From Lates calcarifer (Eukaryota; Chordata; Actinopteri; Centropomidae), in the NCBI RefSeq assembly GCF_001640805.2, contig NC_066848.1, positions 12,043,896 through 12,107,895 of the forward strand: a stretch of 64,000 bases of DNA, read 5' to 3'. Numbering within the stretch: position 1 is the first letter of the stretch; the number at the start of each line of letters is the position of its first letter. Positions 14,401 through 26,400 of this stretch are shown here, in pieces. Below the pieces are notes generated by a model that worked only from the letters and a program-made list of their open reading frames with translations, did no database searches and was not told the DNA's origin. Both the position numbers and the translations under genes were made by a program.

Positions 14401-17400
14401 TAAATCAGCAAACATGATTTTTTTTTTTAGTTGTGTTAGCCTTGAATCTGGTGCTGGTTTGAGCTTCCTGTTTCTGTTCACAAACTGACACTGCTGATGT
14501 TATTTTCACTGCAACATAAAAAACAGTTTTGTTATTTTTAAGTCTCATACTGCTCTTAATCAAAGACACTTTGTGAAGTATCATCCTCACTTCAACCTTG
14601 CAGTCTCTTTCTGCTGCAAGAAAATTGAAAAGGACAGTGTGAGTCATTTCATAAAAAATAATATCAAAGTTAGCAGTAGAATAGTAGCTGTAGCACCACA
14701 GAGCCAAATAGCACTGTCAAGTTTATGGTACAAGTGACAGTGTTTCAGGCTGCCCGTTTCAGTCGTCTGTCCTTTGTTTTGGAACCACAGAGCCAACAGG
14801 CCTGTAAAATTGATGAGCTTGTTCATGGGCTGTTGCTTAGGGGACAGTCGAGGGGGGTGTGGAGTTTCTATGTCAGGTGATACAGCTAGACTCAACAAGT
14901 TACGTACACACACATATCAGGTGATTGTGGATGAGTTTGTAGTGTAGTGTATGATCCTCATTGAAATGTCTGTGATTCAATGCATTATCACTACCACACA
15001 GGAATTATAAATAAAAGGATCCATGGCCTCATGTGCTCAACATAAACTGTTTATACTGTGTGCATAATCCATCAGCATCGCACTTGTACAGCAAGCCCTT
15101 TATATTCACTTTGGCCAATAGTAGACTGGCTTCAGTTAGCTGCTGCATTCAGGCCTGTACTCCTTCATCTTTGTAGTATGTTTTTCTTTTTGCTGTGTGC
15201 ATATATATGTGTGCGTATGTGTGTGTGAGAGAAGCAGTAAAGAGTTTCCACGTCTCTCTTTAATCCTATATGGGGGGAAGCCAATCCTATTAAGCTGTAG
15301 GATGAAGTGAGTGTGACGGGTCACTCCTGGTCTATGGCTGTTATCTATGTGTGTGTGTGTGTGTGTGTGGCCTGCCTGTGAAATCACACGCTTATCTCAT
15401 GCTTTCTATAGACTACTACAGCCACTAATTGTACCATCTTCGGAAAACAACTTAACTCCTTGTTGTGCTTTGCCATCATCACAGTGTAGAGTATGTCCAT
15501 AATCCCTGTGGCACTGGCCTTCCAGGATATTATTACAACAGTTGGTGTTACCTACACTGAAGGTCTTTAACTGACAAACACCTCTTGCATAATCGTTCAA
15601 AATCTTCTAGCTCTTGTGCAAGTTTTAGTCATTGTGTGTAACATGTAGAGGGAAGAACTGTTGCTCAAGAATTAAAACAAAAAAAAATGTGGCAAAATGA
15701 TGTGGCTATTTCATCATTATTCTAGCCTCACTCCCAGTTTGACATGCATCCAGACTCCCACAGTGGCTTCCACCATAGAGATTGGGGGGGGGGGGAGCAT
15801 GAGGAGTTTTTAGTGACAGTTTTCCTCTTCTCTCCGTCACTGTCTCCTCCACTGAGGTTCCCAGGCATTTGCTCAAACGACCTGTCAGCTGACTGTGCTC
15901 TCCACAGAGTGGCCCCTGTTGACGCTACTCAGCCGAGAGTTTGTTGTCGATGCCGTTGAGCCAGGGACGCACCGAGACTTTCTCTCTTTAAATCCAATGA
16001 GATGAGCTTTTTTGAGCCGCCTGCTGGAGAATTAACCCCGGCGTGGCCGCCGATGTCAGAGGGTTAGGAGCTCTGCTCTTTTCTGCACAGCCAAGTGTCT
16101 TGTTTTGCAGCGAGGAGAGGCAAAACTTAGTCGAATTTGACTATTACTGTCTTTGCGGAGAGGAAGCAGAGATGTGCGCACCAGCAACAAAGGCGCTAGT
16201 TGGTGTGAGTGGAGTTAAGTGCGTGGGGTGAAAGGAGGGCAACATTTTCCATCAGCACCAGAAGCACTGAATGGACTGTTTGATAGTCTTCACCTCTCTT
16301 TGGATTTACTTTTCATCCGGGCAACGTCGTGTGGAGTTTTAGAGAAGTAGAAATAACTCAGGGAATATAAGAAGAATTGTGGTCTGTGGATATGGCTGAG
16401 CCAGACAAAGGTAAGTTTTTAGAGAATCTAGAGAAGTTTCAATAGCCGGAATTTTGTGTTTTGAGGGGTGCGATGTAAAAACACACAGGGGATCCACCGA
16501 TTGAAAAAACGTAGTAGAGTGTCGTAATAGCCGAAGTGAAATTTTGTCTCTCGTTATTATTTTTTTCTGTTTTACTGTTTTTCATTCTCTGCCAGTGCGT
16601 TAAGGATGGATACCTGTTTACTCAGTCTTTTGGTTTCTGTGGACATTTAGTTTTATTTTTTACTTGTGTTGTTATAGAGAGGAACACAGAAAGAGAACAG
16701 TATGTCGATGCGGTGACTTTGTGACCCAGAGGATGCTTCAGGTTCAAAATATACAATAGGTGGGGTATGTGTGGTGGGGTATCTGAGCTTGAATGGGACG
16801 GTGATACAATGTTACAGCAGTGGGGAACAGATTGTTTTCTAGTTGTGTCAAGTCAGACAGAAACAGCTAGAAACACAGGAAGTTAGGTGATCAATTCAAC
16901 CATCAGAATAAATTGAACCTATTATGTTAGTTTCCTTCTTCGTGACTTTTAATTTTTTGAAAGTGGTAACACTGAGTGTATTATTCTCTGTCAGTGTTGT
17001 AGAATAAAGGTGCATGGAAAGCACCAGACATCCAACAGTCAATGAGGAAAACATCCACTAAATGTGCAGAGAACAGTTTCTCAATCAATTAATGTTGCAG
17101 TGTTTTTCATAACTGAACTGAAAACATGGCAATTAGTCACTGGGACTGTACTTGTTATCATTCTCTTAATTATAATTTACTGATGAATACACAATGTTCA
17201 CAATGGTCTGATTATTTTAGTCATTTTGGGAGGAGGAAATTTAGGAGTACTCAAAGAAGACAAGTAGACTTATTAAATAAGCTGTTACACTGCTTAATGA
17301 AACACATCTGGAGTGCATTGAAGAGAAAAATCATGTTTCCATCTTAGATTTATTTGGAAGTATTTGTCTGCTCAGAGCAGTATTACATTCAAACAGGGTT

Positions 17401-20400
17401 AGATTCCTGTTGTAGACAGTCGTCTACCTACACAGTGCACCACAAATTGTCCTAAGACCATGTGATGTAAATCTAAATCATGACAAATGTGTTACTGTCT
17501 AACTAACCAGAAAAACCTACTGGAAGCACATTGTTTTTGAAAGTGACCACAATTTTCCCCAAGTTAAACGTTTCATTGGATATTCAGTTGCCTAATGTAA
17601 ACATACTGCTGTTGGGGAGTGGATTTGGTCACGTGGGCCCGTGAGTTTTGCCTGAATAGTCGATGTTAGCTATTTTCATTGTCATGAGTGAGTTTTGACA
17701 ACCTAAAGCCCTGTCACTAACTGGTTTTATTTTGAAAATTGACACCGGAAACGCTTGCTTTTAATGTCAAAGAACTTGACAGTGGTGCTGGTGCCTGATC
17801 GGAGTGCGGCAGTATTGAAGGTAGGGGGAGGGGCTGCGGTGAAGGAGCAGAGTGTTGCAGGCAGGACAGAGCCGGACATGAGGGAGAAGGAGAAGCACTG
17901 TAGCCGCTCCGCCGGCTTTATTGAGCGGCGTGTCATCGTCCACCGGTCCGCCGATCGAGGTGCGGTGCGCCGTGGGTTCTGCACTTTCTGCTCATTCTCT
18001 GCTTATTGTGCTCAGGCTTTTCGGTAGCTGTTAAACCCCTCCGCTGCTCTCTGTCTTTGAGTGTTGTGGAAGGAGCTGCGTTTGGTTTTTTCAGGAGAGC
18101 TCCAGATATACCGCAAAGTAGCTTTGCTGCTGCCTCTGATGGCATTTTTCTCAATTATTACTGTCTAACCTCTAAAACTGTCACGCATCGGCGCTGGTCA
18201 GTGTTCCAGCTTCATGTTGTTGTTGTGCTACAGTCAAATGAATAGACGAAAAGTTGCAGTGGGCTATGCAGTTGCAGTGAGGTATGCTGGTTTAACAACA
18301 GAGTGGTGCTGATAAATTATCCAAGGCCTCCTCTAAGTGCCATAATCAAATAAGTGAGGGACTGAGGGCTTGTTTTCCTTCCCGGGGGTGGGGGGGTGGT
18401 GGGTGCCGCATCGCCTCTCTCATCCGGATTTTGGCGTTTTGTACTTAACGTTAGGATATTATGATTTCGTCCCTCCACCAGGTGAGGATGCGATGACCGG
18501 GGACACGGACAAATACCTGCGGCCTCAGGACCTCAAAGAGCTGGGGGATGACTCCCTCCCTCAGGAGGGGTACATGGGTTTCAGCATAGGAGCCCGCTCA
18601 GCCAGGTAAGCACCTGTCATTTTTATTAGATACATATCATCAATGCACTGCAAGTACAGCGCTGTCAACTATTTGATCCAGTTTGTCCTTCTAATATTAA
18701 GGCCAGATTATATTTATCTGGCTACATTAACTGAAGTATGTGACATCATGTTTACCTGTTCACCTTATATAGCTACACAGCTCTTATGATGCCATATCTG
18801 ATGTGATTTGCAGTTTTTCTAGACTGTGTAGTGGATGTGAGACTGAAAGAGTTTATATAATGGGCAGTCCCCTGAACATACACACACCGACAGAATAAAG
18901 GAAATCACCAGAGAAAGCAGCTGGAAAGTTGCCATATAATGATTCAACTTGACAAAATGATTCAGCGTTTTGTGTGGCCTCATTCAAACCCATGCAAAGA
19001 TTACAAACGACCCATAGTATAACACAAGAGATATAAGATGTTTCTTTGAACTTCGATACCTTTGATGCTCTCAGCGAACAGCTGCACTCCGAGATTCGGC
19101 CCAGGCACGACTACAGTTTCAAACAGCGGACAAAGTATGTAGTGGAAAACTGGCAGGCTCCAGTGAAAACACATCAGCGGCACACAGAACAAGTGTTGTG
19201 CAGCCCCAGAGTGTATTGTTGCCACACTGACAGATGGCAGATGCACTGTGATGGTTAGGATTGATAAAAACAACTACACTGACTGTGACAGGAAGCTGCT
19301 AGCATCAGCGGGCCACAGCAAACAAGGGAAACACTGAATTAAATGGAGAAATTCCATGTAAACAAGCCAGTTTGATGAGGCTCTAGGGTTGATATCGGAA
19401 ACAGTTTTGAGTTCACAAATGTAATTATGTGACTTGCTTGTTATTATTTTAGATTATCAAAATAGTAAGAAAATACAAGAGGTTGGTGAACACATCTAAA
19501 GGTTTAGATTGTGAGTTATTTGTTTCTATTTAACAAGAGTTATACTGTTTATGATTTACAGCTATGTTTACAATCAAAAGAATGCTATATATGAAGTTTG
19601 TGTCATTATTGCTTTTGTAAGAATTATGTGCATGTGATACAGCTAAACTGTTCCTGTTTTACTGCTGCTTTTCTATAATTTGATTTACAGTAACAGAGCA
19701 GTTTGCAAGCTAAAATAGATTTTTAAAATTGTTGACATGTCTCTTTGCAGGGGTGTGGATGTAATGCTGTGAAAAATCTGAAATAATTTATTGATCAATG
19801 AATGTATGATGCTGAGCAAGTTCTTTTATTTTCCTTAACTTTCCGTTTATGACATCGACATTGCATGGTTTGCTTTTTGACTGGGCTGCATACACACAAA
19901 CACACTCACACTCATGTAAGCCTAGAAAACACTTGTGCCTAGTTGTAGCCTGCAACCATGCAAAAGCACAGCATCAATGTCATATGGAAAAAAAAGAAAG
20001 CCACATCATGCTTCAGTGTCTTCAAAATGCTTTGCTTTTCACTCTTCTATTTTGTTCTTTTCCTTGTTTTCCTGCACCCTGTCTCTCATTCTAGCCCTAG
20101 AATCAGGTAAGAGAAGTAGCTGTAGTAGTAGTAGGCAACATTAGGTGTGAATGGTGTCCCTCCCTTGTGACCCTTGAACTACTGTTTTAACTCCAACCTT
20201 ACATCCGTAAAACCTCTAACCCAAACCACAAGTCATCCATTGTACATTGATGCCATTCGGTGTTGCTGTGTCTCTGTTTGTGGTAACAGATTTGTCACGT
20301 CGTTGCTGTTCCGTGTTGTACTTTGAGATCATCACTCCACTGTAGCTGATCACCATTCACCCTATTTTCTCATCCGCCTAACAAAAACCATCACATCTGC

Positions 20401-23400
20401 AAATTGAAAATGTATTTATTTTTTGCTGCAGGTGTGGGGAAAGAGGCAATGTTGCTGGAAAATGAGAAAATAAAAGCAGCAGTTGCATTTTGTGCAGACT
20501 TTCCTTCAGTTTGAGTTGTCCGGACTAATCCCCCTAACTTTTTGATGTGGTTTGTTCTTAAATGGCACTTTATCTATGTTTTTGTTGTGCCACTAAGTGT
20601 AACTTCCAGGGATTAAAAACATCAGTTTCTTCATAATTCATTCTTTTTATCCACCCTATTTATGTGTTAGTAATTGGAGATGCCCCAGCATTATTCAGGA
20701 TGATGATTCTGGATGTTAAATCATGGTTTGCAGAGATGGAAACTTTGCAGCCTGAGATTACATGTGAATTTTGGTCCAGCATTAAGAAATCCTCCAAGTG
20801 CATCAAAGACTTCACCAATACACAGACACATACACACACTCATGTGGACACACAATGGCTCAAACGGTTGTCTCTTTGAGTCCGTGCAGAAAACATAGGT
20901 ATATTAATGGTAATGAGAAAATAAACAAGTCATGAGAGTCGGAAAATTGGCAGTCTAGTTGATCAACAGTAAAATGAATGATGGACAGAAAGGTAGAGAA
21001 AAATCTTCCTTTGAGGGAATTGTAGGGCAGACTGCACAGTAGAGTCAACATAACATGGCTCTGAAGTGGGGCTGGGAGAGAGGGGAAGAGATGATTGTAA
21101 AGAAGGGAGCTGGTAGGTGCCATGACATGAGGGACCAGATGACAGCCAATAAGAGATGGAGCAAAAAAGGAAGGAAATGAAAAAGCACGGATGTTTATGG
21201 AGGAGAGGAGGATGGACAGAATAAAAGAAGCTGTGAAGAACAAATAAAGTCCTGATGAGAGCAGAGAGGGAGTTGGGGGGGGGGTCATGCCAAGCGAGTC
21301 CATTCAGGCTGTACAGAGTTGCTTGGTAACTTCGATGGTGGGGTAGGCAGTCTGTGCTGAATAAAGGGCTTCTCTCTGTGCTGAATAGTGTGCCCACTCA
21401 AACACGCTGAGCTCTGCATTTTCTCCCCCTCGCTCACACCCCCACACACACGCACGCACACGCACGACACATCAATACACACATACAGTATGCACTCTGA
21501 CAAAATAAGGCACGGAGTTGTCGGCTTTGTCGCTGGGATTGTATCCTTTTGTGAGCCCCTCACAGCGTGCAAACGCACACAAAAACGCGCCCATCATGTA
21601 TGTTATTTACACGCCTATACACACAAGTGCACATATTCTCACTGTATAGTGGCTGTGCGTTTACACAAACATTTGGGCTTTTCTGCACTGATCAAATCCC
21701 TGTAGCACAAACGGCACAAGGAAGAAAAAAAAAAACCCTGAAAGGAATCTACAGCACCGCATTGAGCCTGAGAGGCTGCAAAAATAGACACACGTCACCA
21801 CACACACAGTCATAAAGCAGACTGCAGCAAGACAGATAGAAAAGACCAGCTTCCCTTTTGTATTTGGCTACTCTGAAACAGGTCTAGGTCAGCTGCTAAT
21901 CTTAGAATACAGAAATGTCAGTCTTTGAGCTCGAGTCGGCTTTAAGAGTTTGAAACACTTTAGAGTAAATCTTATTTCTTTCGCTGTCATTAATACGAGA
22001 TTTGCACAGAGAACTCATGATTTTCAGACTCTCACCTGTCAGCCAGGTGCATATACATACAGTCCACTAATCTGTCATACTTCATCATTTAGACACACTT
22101 AGTTACATCCGTGTTCGTGATGCACACCAACCACACCTTCATATAGAAGAGTCGTCTGTGTTTTCTCTCAGTCTACCCACTTTTCCTCCTCCTCTTTCTC
22201 GCTATCTCTTAATGCAAACAAACTGACCTCACACTCATTTCCATCTCTGAATAACCTACTGCAGTATCTTTCACTTGCTCAACTGCGGGCTCCTTCGTTT
22301 CTTCCCCTTTTTTCCATTTATTACTTTTGGACTCTCTCTGTCCAGTAAGTAAAAACCTGGTTCCCTGGAGGTTGCATATAGTAATGGATTCCTTGCTTTT
22401 TGTTTTATGTTGTGTTCCCCTGCCCGTCATTTATCGTTGCCCGCGGCACTGGGTTGCGTGGTAACTTGTAGCCTCCGCTCCTTCAGTTCGGATAGGTCCA
22501 ACACACTCAACCGGAGCTCGTTCGCACGAGACAGCATGATGATTGAAGAGATTCTGGCCCCCACAAAGGACACGGTAAGATCCATTTCTTGTTATCCTCA
22601 TCATGTTTTCAGTCTTTTCTTTACTGTTTCTTGCCCTTTTTCACTCTATACCCAAACCTTCTCTTTATCGCAGTCTCAACTCACCTTTTCTTTCCTTGAT
22701 ATCTTTAGCTGTCTGGTTTTCAAGCGTTAATGTCTCTTGTTCATCAAAATTTCCCAGTACATCTCTTCTTTTCTTCTACTTTTTCATCCTCTGTGCTCTG
22801 TCTTTCCGTCAATGGCCTGGTTAAAAAAAGAGAACTCGCTAGGTGGAATTAAAACAGGGAGCAGGGAAGCTTTACTTGTCTTGCACAAAGGTCATAACAG
22901 AAGCAATGTTGATGCCATGCTTGCTTTTGCCAAAGTGCTGAGGGTGAGTGTATAGCACCTTGACGAAGAGTTTATTCAAACCTAAGGGCTTTGGGAGGCC
23001 CCCCTTTGCTTTCTCATGGAAAACTGCAGTGCTCTGCAGAGCTCACCCTGCCTGTCCAGCGCTTGTTTTGGTGGTCAGGAGAAAAAACAGAAACTGTAAG
23101 ATCTTATTATAAACAGTATTGGTAATATAACCTACAACTCCAAAGACAACATCACGAGAGATCTCTCACTATACATGGCCAAAATATGCACTTAACTCAG
23201 CTCTCAACTCTCTCTTTTACAAAATAAGCGAATGTTTTCAACTTTTGGATGTACTTTTTTTATGCTAAAGAATCTTCCATTAAATTGGTAATTCATCTAC
23301 CTGAAACTCTGCATAAAGTCAAATCATTTTCTTCATACATTTAAATGCCATCGAACTATACTCTGCTGCAGGTTGACAATGTTTCAGTGACGGTTGCATC

Positions 23401-26400
23401 TGCCACAAGCTACATTGGGATTATTTGAATTTAGATGCCTAAATCATAGGACCACATCATCCTCTTGGAGATAAGGCCATGCTTTCTGTGGTTGAAATCA
23501 AACCCTTCAGTGAAACAAAGTTTGACTTCTGAACCGTCTCTCTTCTCCCTTAAGCTTCAGAGTGTCTGTAAAGACATTTCCTACTTGGTTGACCCTCTCA
23601 ATAAGGTATAAAGTCGTCCAACTCGTTCGTCAGTTTTGTTATTTTTTCGTCACTGTTGCTGTGTTTCAATTCCCATCTCTCTTGAGTTTTGCTCTTTGTA
23701 TATGTGTTTGTTTTGGGTCTGTGCCATTCTCATCTCATTCGTTAGTGCTGCTCTGTGTTCACAGTCGTTCCCATGCTACTTCACTGTACATAAGTTCCCA
23801 CGATTCAGTGTCCACATACATGATGTTTTAGTAAAGCAAATTTTCATTTTCTAGGTTTTCAAGCATCATAATTGTGGCACATTCTGTTTGAGTGTATATC
23901 CACTGCAAAGCACATTTACTGTGTTGTGTTGTAGTGTCTTTTTGTCCTGACTAAGGTGAGACTGTGGGTAACAGTGACACATGTTGAAAGATGAGAGTCA
24001 GGAAGCTGTAAATGTTATCAGTTCATTGCTCCATACCATGCATGACTCAAGGGCCATGTGAAAAAGAAGGGAGGCTCAAAGTTACCTGTTATGTCCATGC
24101 AGTGATTAATAATTAGCTCTCTTGTCTTCTTGGTCTGCCTCTTTCCCTCTGTTCTCTATTTTCTGGTTTCTGGTATCTGCCTATCCCCTGACTCTCAAAT
24201 CTCCTCTTTCTCTGTCTTATCTCTTCTTCCTTCTCTCTTCACCTATGTCTCCTTCCAGCATCTGGCCGTGACGAGAGACTACAGCTCAGAGTGCATGCGG
24301 CGCTACAGCTGGACTCCAGACACCATGGACCACAGCCACAACACTGTGTCCAGTCCCATTCATTCTGGGTAAGGACAGCTGTACCGTCTCTTCAGATGTA
24401 CCAAGAGAGGTTTACCAGCATGCACACGCTCTATACTGCATACACAAACTCCTTACGTGTATACAGACACATATACTGCATGTACATCCACAGAACTATT
24501 GCAGAAATCACACATTTTATTTGCTTACTGCACAAATCTTGTCTTTTGTTCTCCCCCCTAAGAGTCAATATTCAGCAAACCCCTGCAGCACTGATGCAGA
24601 CAAGGCGCAGGGCTGTGGGATTTCTGCAGTGCCGCTACTGTACACATTACATTATAGCAACAAAATACACAGTTCATCTTCTGAAGCTCTCATGTCACAC
24701 TGTAAGTGTAGAGACATGGTCCAGAAGTCACCCCTATGTTCACTGATGTGCTCTATTTGTATCATCGCAGAAACAAAGTACAGGCGCTGTGTGAGCTCAT
24801 GGTACAGTAGCTCATGTGTTTCATTTGGGTAAACTGATAAGATTTAGCTCTTATGCCATTCACATGCTTTGAATATATGATGTTATAAAATGTTATGTCT
24901 TCTCTAAATAAACAGTGCTTTCTTTGCACAGAGCTTAATGCATAAATTCTTTGGTGTTATACTCAGAAATAAAGTCCCGGGATCTGTCATATCCAGTTTT
25001 GATTCCTTTCTATTTTTGATCCATCACCACCCTTTCTGTGTTAGTCTGTCTATTTATATATTATTTTGTTCATTGTCATTTTGCCTTCAGTGTCCCTAAT
25101 ATTTTCAGTTTTCCTTGATTTTTTAAAAACCTTCCTGTCATCTTCAGTAGTTATTACAGATCCCAACAGAGGTTGTGAAACTTTGATACTAAAACTAGGT
25201 TCTGGGGGTTTGCCTCCTGCATTGTCTCCATGTGTTTATTTTGCAGCTTCTCCTCCCCGCTCCCTCAGTATGACTCCAGGTGATGACTGAGTTTGCTGCT
25301 TTCACCCATGATGCCGCAGTGATGTCACTCACTCCTCCGCCCTCTGTCTCCCTCTCATCTCGTCACTCTCTCTTCTCTTCCTAGCCTCCTCTTCTCCTCC
25401 AGTCTGTGCTCGTCTCATCCGTGTGGTCTGGTGTTTCATTTGCACTGCCTACATATTAGAAGTGTAAAGTCGACGTCTTTTGGGAGTTTTGATGTGCCAT
25501 CTCTTTCTCTCACAGTCTCTTTTTCACGGTGCACATTAAGAGCAAATCTTCAGAGTCTTACAGGAATTGTGCTTGCAACATACAGTATTGAGAAAAGCAA
25601 CAGTACAGCACATAACAGAACAAATGTATTGAAAAGAAGAGCCACATTTGGCTGTAAACATAGGACCTTAAGCAGAGTTTTTCATGCCTACACATCACTC
25701 CATCCTCACTCTTTACTTGTGTCCATGGTTATATTAACAGGATGCCACAAATGCGCTATTAATTAGATGAGTGGGACACATTACATATTAATCACATTAA
25801 CTCTATCTTGGTGAAACATTTGTGCAGGTGTTTAATATTTGATCACTGAATGCTGCTTTAGAGGAACTGAAACTTTGGCAAGTCTCACCTTTAGCCTCAG
25901 AACTGGAAACTAAACTTTCTGCGCCTTCATTAGCAACCTGTTTAGTTTCAGACAGTGTTTAATGTTCTAAATTGAGGCAGATGAAGGTGAGAACTTCCAA
26001 CTTTCAGAACTCAAAGCATGTTTTTTTTCTTCTTTCTTTCATTATGTCTCTTGCTCTCTCTCTCTCTATTTTTGTTACTTCCTCTCTTTTCCTTACTTTG
26101 TTTGGGTGTACGATGATCACAGCATGGGAATCGTCCTCCTCACTTGTGTCCGTGGTATGGCTTCTGTCCTTTCTTTTTCCTCTGTCTGTGTCTTTTCCTC
26201 CTCTAACATCGCTCTTTTTCCATCTCGCAGGTTCTTGGTCAGCTTCATGGTGGATGCCCGCGGCGGCTCCATGAGAGGCAGCCGCCACAATGGCATGCGC
26301 ATCATCATCCCTCCCAGGAAGTGCACGGCACCCACACGTATCACCTGTCGCCTGGCCAAAAGGCACAAACTGGCCTACCCACCTCCCATGGTGGAGGGAG

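Larger units (their letters stand above)
22575..26230 (+). other. ank3 introns before ZU5
   Basis: Pyrimidine-rich stretches near 22600-22800, 24130-24258 and 26030-26230 (the last feeds the ZU5 acceptor). Holds the candidate 45-nt and the 33-nt optional exons; nothing else is recognised. Confidence 0.6.

Noticed and set aside
14644..14913. 89-codon minus-strand frame with a hydrophobic end.
   Set aside because: No recognised domain or splice context. Consistent with chance in an AT-rich intron.
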